NCBI RefSeq assembly: GCF_008085905.1
Contig: NZ_VSFF01000006.1
Span: 1 to 64,000, forward strand
DNA length: 64,000 nt
Origin: Actinomadura syzygii
Lineage (GTDB): Bacteria > Actinomycetota > Actinomycetes > Streptosporangiales > Streptosporangiaceae
Direction: 5' to 3'
In this document: piece after piece, positions 34,460 through 42,800 of the stretch
Numbering within the stretch: the first letter of the stretch is position 1
Layout: every line of letters begins with the position of its first letter
Position numbers and translations under genes: made by a program
Notes under the pieces: model-generated
Told to the model about the DNA's origin: nothing
Databases searched by the model: none
Seen by the model: only the letters and a program-made list of their open reading frames with translations

Positions 34460-34490
34460 AAACCCCTCCCGGATCGGGTCAAGGAGGTTT
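34460..34490 (-). terminator. Possible rho-independent terminator of mshD
   Basis: Downstream of the mshD stop, the minus strand shows AAACCTCC, 14 nt, GGAGGGGTTTTTGG: a short G+C stem followed by a T run. Imperfect stem, so modest confidence. Confidence 0.45.
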
Positions 34491-34503
34491 AGAACGGTCC
34501 GCT

Positions 34504-35376
34504 CTACCGGGTGGTTTCCGTGGCGTACATGACGTCCACTGCGTGCCTGGTGAAGCCCAGTTTTTCGTACAGGCGGACGGCCGCGGCGTTGGATTCGTCG
34601 ACGTAAAGCATGATCTGCTCGACGCCCGCGTCGCGGAGGTGCCGCAGGCCCGTCAGGGTGAGGGCGCGGCCGAGGCCGAGTCCCTGCGCGTCGGGGTCGA
34701 CGCCGACGACGTAGACCTCGCCCACGCCGCCGGGGTGGACCTTCGTCCAGTGGAAGCCGACGAGACGGCCGTCGCGCTCGGCGAGGAAGAACCCGGCCGG
34801 GTCGAACCAGTCCTCGGCCTCGCGGTCGCGGACGTCCTCGATCGTCCAGGAGCCCTGCTCGGGGTGGCCGGCGAAGGCGCGGGCGTTCACGTCCAGCCAG
34901 GCCCGCTCGTCCTTGCCCGGCTCGAAGGCGCGGACCGCGACGCCCTCGGCGAGGCTCGGCTCCGGCAGCGGACCGGACGCCGGACGCCGCAGCTGGAGCA
35001 GCGCGCGGTCGCGGGACATCCCCTCGGCCTTCGCGAGCGCGGCGGCGGACGGCAGGTCGCCGTGCGCCCAGACGCGGAGCGGACCGTCCGCCCGCTCCCG
35101 CAGCGCGCGGAGCAGCGCCCGCCCGTGGCCCCGCCGCCGGTGCCCGGGATGGACGACCAACTCCCCCGCCGCGGGCTCCCCGTCGGTCGCCGGATCGAGA
35201 TGCGCGTACGCGACGACGGCCGGGCCGTCGGCGACGACCGTCCCGGCGCGGCCGCCGCGCAGGGCGAGGAGTGCGTGCTCGGACAGCGGGCCCACCGAGT
35301 CGGCGGACGCCGCCGCCTCGACCAGAGTCAGCACGTCGCCGACCTCTCCGTCACCCACCGCACGCAACTCGCTCAT
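34504..35376 (-). CDS. mshD: Mycothiol synthase MshD
   Basis: 290 residues from the ATG at 35374-35376 (AGGGTGG upstream). Two GNAT acetyltransferase domains. The first (about 1-130) includes AGELVVHPGHRRRGHGRALL; the second (about 145-290) includes GEVYVVGVDPDAQGLGLGRA and ends with LYVDESNAAAVRLYEKLGFT. MshD acetylates Cys-GlcN-Ins with acetyl-CoA, the last step of mycothiol synthesis, which is specific to actinobacteria. Its position between the pst operon and a phosphate-related gene is common in actinomycetes. Confidence 0.94.
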   Translation of the reverse strand: MSELRAVGDGEVGDVLTLVEAAASADSVGPLSEHALLALRGGRAGTVVADGPAVVAYAHLDPATDGEPAAGELVVHPGHRRRGHGRALLRALRERADGPLRVWAHGDLPSAAALAKAEGMSRDRALLQLRRPASGPLPEPSLAEGVAVRAFEPGKDERAWLDVNARAFAGHPEQGSWTIEDVRDREAEDWFDPAGFFLAERDGRLVGFHWTKVHPGGVGEVYVVGVDPDAQGLGLGRALTLTGLRHLRDAGVEQIMLYVDESNAAAVRLYEKLGFTRHAVDVMYATETTR

Positions 35377-35385
35377 GATCGCCAC

Positions 35386-35411
35386 CCTATGCGCCCGCGC
35401 GGGCGCATAGG
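35386..35411. promoter_or_regulatory. 26-bp perfect palindrome between mshD and the nucleotidase gene
   Basis: Thirteen bases (CCTATGCGCCCGC) are followed directly by their exact complement, with no spacer. It lies 9 nt upstream of the mshD ATG and 75 nt upstream of the divergent nucleotidase start. Likely an operator affecting mshD; could also be a cruciform or a transcript 5'-end stem. Confidence 0.5.
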
Positions 35412-35423
35412 CCCTGATCAAGT

Positions 35424-35440
35424 CGTCATTAAAACGTCAT
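35424..35440 (+). promoter_or_regulatory. Possible PHO-box-like repeat upstream of the nucleotidase gene
   Basis: CGTCAT-N5-CGTCAT, an 11-nt-period direct repeat with the spacing of a PHO box but a weaker match to GTTCAYC. It is 46 nt upstream of the chosen ATG at 35486, a promoter-like distance. Confidence 0.4.
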
Positions 35441-35485
35441 CGCGCCGCCGGGAAGCGTATGCCGGACGCACTTACCGTCCGCAGC

Positions 35486-37159
35486 ATGACTCGACGACGC
35501 ACCATCCTGGCCTGCGCCACGGCGGCGCTGACGGTCGCGGGCCTCACCGCGCAGCCCGCCGCCGCACGCCCGGCCCCCACCGCGTCTGTACGCCTTCTCG
35601 CCCTGAACGACTTCCACGGCAACCTCGAACCGCCGACCGGAAGTTCCGGACGGGCCGTGGACGAGAACGGCAACACCGTCGACGCGGGCGGCGCCGCCTA
35701 CGTCGCGGCCCACATCAAGCGGCTCCAGAACCGCGACACCCTCACGGTCGCGCAGGGCGACCTGATCGGCGCCTCGCCGCTGATCTCGGCCGCCTACCAC
35801 GACGAGCCGTCCGTCCGGTTCCTCGGCGACATCGGCGTCACCGCCTCGGCGGTCGGCAACCACGAGTTCGACGAGGGCTACCAGGAGCTGCTGCGCATCC
35901 AGAACGGCGGCTGCCACCCCGTCGACGGCTGCACGCCGGACGGGAGATGGCGCGGCGCGAAGTACGACTACCTCGCCGCGAACGTGCTCAAGAAGAACCG
36001 GCCGATCCTCAAGCCGTGGACGATCCGCCGCGTCAACGGCGTCCGCGTCGGCTTCATCGGCGTCGTCACCAAGACCACGCCGACCATCGTCACCGCCGCC
36101 GGCATCAAGGGCCTGACGTTCGACGACGAGGTCGCCGCCGCGAACCGCTCCGCGCGCGAGCTGAAGCGGCGCGGCGTCCGCGCGATCGTGCTGCTCGTCC
36201 ACGAGGGCGACCAGGTGAAGTCCGGGTCGCGGCCGGACGAGTGCGGGATCGTCCCCGGCGCCGGGTCGCGCATCGCGAAGGACGCCGACCCGGAGATCGA
36301 CGTCGTGCTGTCCGGGCACACGCACCAGCAGTACGTCTGCTCCGTCCAGGACCCGGCGGGACGGCCCCGGCTGTTCTCGTCCGGCTCGTCCTTCGGCCGT
36401 GTGATCACCGAGGTGAACCTCAAGGTGGACCGGCGCACCGGGGACGTCGTCCGGTCGTCCCTCCAGGGCGACAACCACGTCGTCACGCGGGACGTCCCGC
36501 CGGACCCGTCGACGCAGGCGTTCGTGAAGACCTGGCAGGACCGCGTCGCGGCGATCGCCAACAAGCCCATCGGCAAGATCACCGCCGATCTGACCCGCGC
36601 GCAGTCCCCGGCCGGGGAGACCGCGCTCGGCGACGTCATCGCCGACGCGCAGCTCGCCGGGACGAAGGACCTCGGCGGCCAGGTCGCGCTGATGAACCCG
36701 GGCGGCGTCCGCACCGACCTCACGTTCAGGGCGAGCGGCTCGGAGGGCGACGGCGTCGTCACCTACGGCGAGGCGTTCGCCGTCCAGCCGTTCAGCAACG
36801 TGATGGGCGTGACGTCCCTGACCGGCGCGCAACTCGACGCCCTGCTCGAACAGGAGTGGACGGCGGCGGGCGAGAAGATCCTCCAGCCGTCGGCGAACCT
36901 GCGCTTCACCATCGACCGCGCGAAGCCGGTCGGCGACCGCGTCTCCGCGATCACCGTGGACGGGACGCCGGTCGACCCGGCCGCCGTCTACAAGGTCGCG
37001 GCGAACAACTTCCTACTCGGCGGCGGCGACGGCTTCTCAGTCTTCACCGAAGGCAAAGACCAGGTCCTAGGCCAGATAGACCTAGACACTCTCGTCGCCT
37101 ACTTCCAGGGCCAAGGCACCATCACACCCCCACCACTGACCCGCATCACCACCCATTAG
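35486..37159 (+). CDS. Secreted bifunctional metallophosphatase/5'-nucleotidase
   Basis: 557 residues from the ATG at 35486; an in-frame ATG at 35459 follows GGGAAG and would add nine residues, but it would leave little room for the promoter repeat. Signal peptide to about residue 27 (ALTVAGLTAQPAAA). Metallophosphatase domain with LLALNDFHGNLEPP, QGDLIGASPLIS, GNHEFDEGYQELL and VLSGHTHQQYVC, all the metal-binding motifs. The C-terminal nucleotidase domain has VALMNPGGVRTDL and AANNFLLGGGDGFSVF, the substrate-stacking region. Degrades extracellular nucleotides to release phosphate, fitting the neighbouring pst and PiT genes. Confidence 0.94.
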   Translation: MTRRRTILACATAALTVAGLTAQPAAARPAPTASVRLLALNDFHGNLEPPTGSSGRAVDENGNTVDAGGAAYVAAHIKRLQNRDTLTVAQGDLIGASPLISAAYHDEPSVRFLGDIGVTASAVGNHEFDEGYQELLRIQNGGCHPVDGCTPDGRWRGAKYDYLAANVLKKNRPILKPWTIRRVNGVRVGFIGVVTKTTPTIVTAAGIKGLTFDDEVAAANRSARELKRRGVRAIVLLVHEGDQVKSGSRPDECGIVPGAGSRIAKDADPEIDVVLSGHTHQQYVCSVQDPAGRPRLFSSGSSFGRVITEVNLKVDRRTGDVVRSSLQGDNHVVTRDVPPDPSTQAFVKTWQDRVAAIANKPIGKITADLTRAQSPAGETALGDVIADAQLAGTKDLGGQVALMNPGGVRTDLTFRASGSEGDGVVTYGEAFAVQPFSNVMGVTSLTGAQLDALLEQEWTAAGEKILQPSANLRFTIDRAKPVGDRVSAITVDGTPVDPAAVYKVAANNFLLGGGDGFSVFTEGKDQVLGQIDLDTLVAYFQGQGTITPPPLTRITTH

Positions 37160-37268
37160 CCCAAAGCTGAGCCGGGCCCACGCGCCCAAGGCTCTTGGAA
37201 GAGACCTGAGCCGGGGCCACGGTTCGTGCGGCCGGAGGCCGCCAAGGCCGGAGGCCGCACGAACCGCC

Positions 37269-37323
37269 GCACGGCGGGCCGTTTCCCGAGAGCGACCGCG
37301 ATTCGGGAAACGGTCCGCCGTGC
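37269..37323. terminator. Long stem-loop terminator between convergent genes
   Basis: A 21-bp stem with one mismatch: left arm 37269-37289 starting GCACGGCGGG, right arm 37303-37323 ending CCGCCGTGC, 13-nt loop. It lies between the nucleotidase and PiT genes and can end both transcripts. A preceding direct repeat (GGCCGGAGGCCGC twice, about 37230-37257) adds further structure. Confidence 0.75.
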
Positions 37324-37333
37324 GCAACGGGGG

Positions 37334-37357
37334 TTCCAGGGGGTCGCCCCCCTGGAA
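37334..37357 (-). terminator. Stem-loop next to the PiT transporter stop
   Basis: 10-bp stem (TTCCAGGGGG / CCCCCTGGAA with a 4-nt loop) immediately after the PiT stop codon at 37360; a second terminator-like hairpin in this convergent gap. Confidence 0.6.
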
Positions 37358-37359
37358 GA

Positions 37360-38517
37360 TCACGCTCCGAAGAAGTGAACGATGAAGTAGACGGCCGCCG
37401 CGACGGCGGCGGCCATCGGCATGGTGAGGACCCAGGCGAGGATGATGTTCCCGGCGACGCCCCAGCGGACGGCGGACAGCCGCTTGGTCGCGCCCGCGCC
37501 CATGATGGCCGAGGTGATCGTGTGGGTCGTGGAGATTGGAGCGTGCCACACGAAAGCGGTGGCGTACAGGACGACGGAGGCCGTCGCTTCCGCGGCGAAG
37601 CCCTTCGGCGGATCGACCTCGATGACCTTGCGGCCGAGCGTCCGCATGATGCGCCAGCCGCCCGCGTAGGTGCCCGCCGACAGCGCGCCCGCGCACGAGA
37701 CGATCACCCACCAGGGGACCGTCTCGCCGTCCGAGTGCCCGGTCGTGACCAGGGCGAGGACGATGATCCCCATGGTCTTCTGCGCGTCCTGGAGGCCGTG
37801 CCCGAGGGCGAGGGACGCGGCCGACAGCGTCTGCGCGATGCGGAACCGCCGTCCGACCCGGCTCGGCTGCGCGTGCCGGAACGTCCACAGGATGGCCACC
37901 ATCACCAGGTAGGCCAGCGCGAACCCGACGACCGGGGACAGCACCATCGGGATCGCGACCTTGTCGAGGACGCTGCTCCAGTTCACCGACGACGCCGACG
38001 CGAGCCCCGCGCCGACGACCCCGCCGATCAGCGCGTGCGAGGACGACGACGGCAGCCCGAAGTACCAGGTGATCAGGTTCCAGGTGATCGCGCCGAGCAC
38101 CCCGGCGGCGACCACGGTGAGGCCGTGCAGCCCGTCCGGCGGGCTGATCACCTCGCTGACGGTCTTCGCGACGCCGACGCCGAGCAGGGCGCCGATCATG
38201 TTCATCGCGGCCGCCATGCCGAGCGCGACCCGCGGCGTCAGCGCCCGCGTGGACACCGCCGTCGCGATCGCGTTGGCCGCGTCGTGGAACCCGTTGGTGT
38301 AGTCGAAGACCAGCGCCACGACGATGACCAGGACGAGGACGGCCGCCTGCGCGTCCGCCCGGAGGCCGAGCGCGCCGGCCACCATGACCAGCGCGATCCC
38401 GGCGAGGAGCAGCAGCCACGCGCGGCCGGACACACGGCGCGTGGCCTGTTCGCCAAGGGAGGCAGGATCGTCCTCCGGCACCGGCTCCCGGACGGTCGTC
38501 GAGCCGACGTCGCTCAT
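37360..38517 (-). CDS. pit: Low-affinity inorganic phosphate transporter, PiT family
   Basis: 385 residues, ATG at 38515-38517 overlapping the DUF47 stop (ATGA). About ten hydrophobic helices. PiT signatures: FDYTNGFHDAANAIATAVST near residue 72 and the related second repeat GHGLQDAQKTMGIIVLALV, plus ITWYFGLPSSSSHALIGGVV. Cotransports phosphate (as metal phosphate or with protons). Partner of the DUF47 protein, a standard actinobacterial pair. Confidence 0.95.
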   Translation of the reverse strand: MSDVGSTTVREPVPEDDPASLGEQATRRVSGRAWLLLLAGIALVMVAGALGLRADAQAAVLVLVIVVALVFDYTNGFHDAANAIATAVSTRALTPRVALGMAAAMNMIGALLGVGVAKTVSEVISPPDGLHGLTVVAAGVLGAITWNLITWYFGLPSSSSHALIGGVVGAGLASASSVNWSSVLDKVAIPMVLSPVVGFALAYLVMVAILWTFRHAQPSRVGRRFRIAQTLSAASLALGHGLQDAQKTMGIIVLALVTTGHSDGETVPWWVIVSCAGALSAGTYAGGWRIMRTLGRKVIEVDPPKGFAAEATASVVLYATAFVWHAPISTTHTITSAIMGAGATKRLSAVRWGVAGNIILAWVLTMPMAAAVAAAVYFIVHFFGA

Positions 38518-39131
38518 GATTCCTTGACCGCTATGGTCTCGACCGTGTTGGCGACGTGCTCGAAGGCGTCCGCCGCCTCCTCCAGCCGGTCGATGACCTG
38601 CTTCATCTTCAGCACCGTGAGGGTGTCGTACTCGCCGCTGAACAGGTGCGCCAGCAGCTTGCGGTACACCTGGTCGCCCTGGTTCTCGAGCCGGTTGATC
38701 TCGATCCAGTACTCGTTGAGCTCCTTCATGGAGCGGAGCTTCGGCATCGCCTCGGCGGTCAGCTCCGCCGCGCGCTCCAGCACCTCGACCATGTTGACGA
38801 TGCCCTTGGGGAACTCGTCGATCTTGTAGAGGACGACGAGGTCGGCGGCCTCCTCCATCTCGTCCATCACGTCGTCGATCGTGGAGGCCAGCCGGTAGAT
38901 GTCCTCCCGGTCGAACGGGGTGATGAACGTTTCGTTGAGCCGGCGCATGATGGCGTGGGTGCATTCGTCGCCGGCGTGCTCGCAGGCGCGCATCTTCTCC
39001 GCGATCGCCGGCCGGTCGGCACCCTCGCTGATGAGCTCTACGAGCAGCCTGGCGCCGGTGACCAGGTTGTTCGCCGAGTCGGCGAACATGTCGTAGAAGC
39101 TGTCCTCACGCGGCGTGAGACGCAAGCGCAC
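38514..39131 (-). CDS. PhoU-like DUF47 protein, PiT accessory
   Basis: 205 residues from the GTG at 39129-39131 (AGGAGA upstream). All-helical: FYDMFADSANNLVTGARLLV at the start, then EHAGDECTHAIMRRLNETFI and DREDIYRLASTIDDVMDEME, the acidic metal-binding helices of the PhoU/DUF47 fold. Encoded directly upstream of, and coupled to, the PiT gene, where it is thought to control transport. Confidence 0.93.
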   Translation of the reverse strand: MRLRLTPREDSFYDMFADSANNLVTGARLLVELISEGADRPAIAEKMRACEHAGDECTHAIMRRLNETFITPFDREDIYRLASTIDDVMDEMEEAADLVVLYKIDEFPKGIVNMVEVLERAAELTAEAMPKLRSMKELNEYWIEINRLENQGDQVYRKLLAHLFSGEYDTLTVLKMKQVIDRLEEAADAFEHVANTVETIAVKES

Positions 39132-39469
39132 GTCGTTCTCCTGATGTGCCGGAACAGTCCGCAGAGGATCGTAGGCGCAACCGGCCGTAAAAAGAACCTT
39201 TGCCCCAGCTTCGGCTGGTGTCCTCCATCCTCTCATCTTCAAGATTGCCCTAGATCACCGGGAACATACCTCTCGCGAGGGCCCCTATCTGCGGGGATGC
39301 GCGCGGTTCCGGGGCGTCGGGAGGGCGCGCGTCCGGTCCCGGTCGCGGAATGTCCGGCGAGGGCCGAAGTGAGATTGCTTACAGTGACGGCACGATGGTC
39401 TTCGCCACTCTCCGTGCACAAAAAACCGGGGACGCCAGGATCGCGTCCCCGGTTGCTGCGTGCTTCGGC
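39132..39469. other. Intergenic region containing the DUF47/PiT promoter and a terminator
   Basis: 338 bp. Its left part must hold the promoter for the DUF47-PiT operon on the minus strand. The right end holds the rho-independent terminator at 39424-39454. No credible gene: frames here have no ribosome-binding site or conserved pattern. Confidence 0.5.
39415..39454 (-). terminator. Rho-independent terminator of the 60-aa gene
   Basis: Minus strand: perfect 12-bp stem AACCGGGGACGC, 7-nt loop, GCGTCCCCGGTT, followed by a T run (39415-39423). Fifteen bases after the stop at 39470. Confidence 0.88.
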
Positions 39470-39652
39470 TCAGTCGATCTGCGTCAGCTCGCGACGACCG
39501 GCTCCGTCGGACCGTACCCCGAGCACCATGTCGATTTCCGCGACGGTCAGCGGCCGCTCTGCCGCCGCCACCGCGCTGAGCATTTCGGCATAGAGTTCGA
39601 TCTCGTCCAGCGCAACACGGTCGTGGACGCGCAGATCGAGGTTCTGGCGCAC
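39470..39652 (-). CDS. Small conserved actinobacterial protein
   Basis: 60 residues from the GTG at 39650-39652, chosen because GGAGG lies eight bases upstream (longer versions from 39682 overlap that site). Sequence (M)RQNLDLRVHDRVALDEIEL, then YAEMLSAVAAAERPLTVAEI, then DMVLGV. Similar short proteins with LRVHDRxALDEIELY are widespread in Streptomyces and relatives; function unknown. Ends in a clear rho-independent terminator, which supports real expression. Confidence 0.8.
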   Translation of the reverse strand: MRQNLDLRVHDRVALDEIELYAEMLSAVAAAERPLTVAEIDMVLGVRSDGAGRRELTQID

Positions 39653-39866
39653 CGCGTCCACCTCCGTTCGTCTCCCCCACACCCAAGGTCGAGGCTACGC
39701 TTCCGCCCCTCGGCGGCACATGACCCAAGAGGGCCATTCAAGGGCCACTCCAGGTGGGTCGCCATGTGGCCCACCATGGCCCCGATGGTCGTAGCCTTCC
39801 CCGAAGACGACGGTCTGATACCTATGTCCCGTTCGTCCTGGGACGCCGGGACTCGCCCGCGGTGCC

Positions 39867-42800
39867 TCAGCCGCCCGGACGGAAGTCGCCGAGCAGCTGC
39901 TCAAGCGCCGTCTCGGGCAGGTCGCGGGCGGTGAGCCGGGCGACGGTCGCCGCGTTCACGTCGGCGCCCGCGAGCCGGGCCGCCTGCCGCGCCACCGTCT
40001 GTTCGAACAGGGCGCGGACCGTCCGCGCGTAGGCGAACCTCGGGTCCTCGCGGAGCCGCTCGAAGCGGCTCAGCAGCTCGACGCGGAGCTCCTCGTCCAG
40101 CATGTAGAGGTCGCGCTCGGCGTAGCTCTGGAAGAGGCGCACCATGTCGCGGTCGCCCATCCCGGTGAACTCCAGGACGCGCCCGACCTCCGCCTGGAAG
40201 CGCGGGTCGCCCGCGAGGAAGCCCTCCATCTCCGCCGCCGGGCTCGTGCAGATCACGAGGAGCCTGGCGCGGCCCGCGTTCATGCGGGCGAGGAGTTCCG
40301 CCACGACGTCCGGGTTGCGGTCGAGCCGGTGCGCCTCCTGGATCAGCAGGACGCCGCCGAGCGCCTGCTCGACCATGCTCGCGACCCGGTGCTCGGTGTC
40401 GGCCCGGTCGCGTCCGGCCAGGTGGACGGGACGGCACGCGACCACGTGCCCCGAATCCAGCAGCCCGAGCGCCGCGTAGATCCCGCCGACGAGCCCCGCG
40501 ACCGTCGTCTTCCCGGTGCCGGGCGGGCCGACGAACACCAGGTGGCGGGCGCCGTCGCTCGCCACCCCGTAGCGCGCCCGGTCGGCGGCGAGCCCGGCCT
40601 CCTCGACCAGCTCGCGCACCGCGCTCTTCACCTCGTCCAGGCCGGTGAGCTGGTCGAGTCGCCGCAGGTAGCCGTCGATGTCGCCGGGCGGGCGCAGCGC
40701 GGGCTCGATGCCCTCGGCGACGCCGGTGAGGTCGTCGGGGGTGAGCACGAGCCGGTCGTGGGACGCCCCGGCGCGCTCCATGTTCCGCTGGGCGGCCTGG
40801 TCCAGGTACGCCTCCACGAGCCGCGCGCCGACCAGGTCGCCGGGGCCGCGCAGGCGGTTCAGGTCCTCGCGGGCGACCTCCAGCGCGGCGGCCCCTATGG
40901 TGACGCGCCGTTCCTCGGCGAGCAGGTGCAGCAGGATCATCCGGTTGTCGAGGTCGGTGAAGTCGGGCAGCCGGTGCACCCGGAACGCCTGGACGAGCTT
41001 CGGGTGCTCGCGCAGCATCCGCTTGTAGGCGTGCGGCTCGCAGGTCGCGATCACCGGCGTCGCGTTCACCGGGTCGCGGCGGGCCCGGCGCACCGCGCCG
41101 ACGACCGCCCCCGGGTCGGGCGCCGAGGCGACGGCGACGTCCAGCCGCTCGAACAGGATCACCGGGCCGGGCTGGGCGAGGATCCGGCCGATCTTGTCGG
41201 CGGGGGCGTCCCGGACGTCCTCGGCGTCGTGCGCGCGGATCGAGCCGTCCCCGAGGCCCGCGTTCGCCAGCGTCAGCGCGATCATCCTGGACAGCCTGCG
41301 CTGCCCCGAGTGCGGCGCGCCGACCAGCAGGACGCCCGGCACGCCGGGCCTCATCGAGCTGGGCGCGCCGTCCACCCGCGTGTCCTCGGGGCTCTCGCCG
41401 ACCTGCGCGTCCCACTCCTGGACCTGCTGCTTCAACCCGGCGAGCAGGTCGCTCGCGTCGTGGTCGCCGTAGACGAAGCCGAACCCGAAGCGTTCCAGCA
41501 CGCGCCGCTCGCTGCGGTCGCGCGGCGGCGGGATCTCGTGGACGGGCTGGTCGGGCGACGGGGTGTCGTCGAGGAAGTCGAAGTCGCCGACCATCGTCTT
41601 GGACATGACCTTCGTCCCCGGCCCGGCCGCCGGGACGGGCGGCGGCGGGGGCGCGGCGGGATCGTCCTCCAGGTCGCCGGGCCCGAGGATGCGCGTGCCG
41701 GGCGGGCTCGCCGGGGCGGGCTGGACCTCCGGGTTCGTGGGGTGCGCGCCGTCGTCCATGCGGGTGGAGTACGGGTCGAACGCGGTCTGCGCGGACGGCC
41801 GCTGCTGCTGCGCCTGCCGCCTCGGCTGCGGCGGCGGTGGGACGGGACTCTGCTGCGGCACCTGCTGCTGAGGCGCTTGCTGGGGCGGTGACTGCTGGGG
41901 CGGCACCTGCTGCGGTGGGACGGCGCCCGCGGGCTGGTAGCCGAGCTGCGTGTACGGCGGCGCGAAGGGCTCGTCCTGCTGCTCCCCTTCCGGCGCGGAG
42001 AAGCCGGGCGGCTGCTCGGACACGGCGGCCGCGGGCGGCGGAACCTGCGGAGGCGGCGCGGGCGGCCCGCCCTGCATCGCCCCCGGATTCGGCACCGGCG
42101 GCGGAGGCGTGCTCTGCATTGGCGCGGGACTCTGCATGGGGGCAGGGCTCTGCATCGGAGCGGGACTCTGCATCGGAGCGGGCGGAGCCGCGCCCGGACG
42201 TTGGAAGCCGAGCTCGGTGTAGGGCGGCGCGGCGGGAGCGTCGCCCCCGTCGTCCTCGATGGGCGACGCCCCGCTGATCAGCGGGTCCGGGGAGGCGAAC
42301 GCGGCCTGCTGCCCCGGCCCGGGGACCGGCCCCTGCTGCGCGGCCGCCTGCCCGCCCGGACCCGGCGCGTTCTCCCAGCCGGGCTGGGCGGGCGGCTGCA
42401 CGAACGGGCGGTCCGGCCCGGCGGGCGGCGTGCCGGGCTGCGGCGACGCGCCCGGCGCGAGCCCCGGCTGGCTCTGCATCACGAAGGGGTTCGGCTGCGG
42501 CGGCGCCGGGACGGGCGGCGGCGTCGCGGTCGGGACGGCGCCCGTCGCGCGGGCCCGCCCGCGTCCGATCATCCCGGCGATGACCGAGGTCGGGACGGGG
42601 AACCCGCGCGGCCGCGCGGGCATCCCGCCGAGCCTGCACCAGGCCAGGTCGACCTCGTACATCGCGGCGAGCAGCGACTCCGCGCCCGGCCCCGACCCGG
42701 CGGCAGACCGCAGCGGCTCGGGGAGGCGCATGTCTTGGGGCCAAAGCCGACGCAGCGGATGCCCCTTCTGCTCCGACACCGCCTGCACCGTGTAGCGGAT

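Noticed and set aside
37230..37257. Direct repeat GGCCGGAGGCCGC as a possible attachment site
   Set aside because: No integrase or tRNA gene nearby; fits a structured convergent terminator region better.
42110..42190. Tandem repeat in DNA at the MQSPAP codons
   Set aside because: It is the coding repeat of the Pro-rich linker of the large ATPase, not a separate element.
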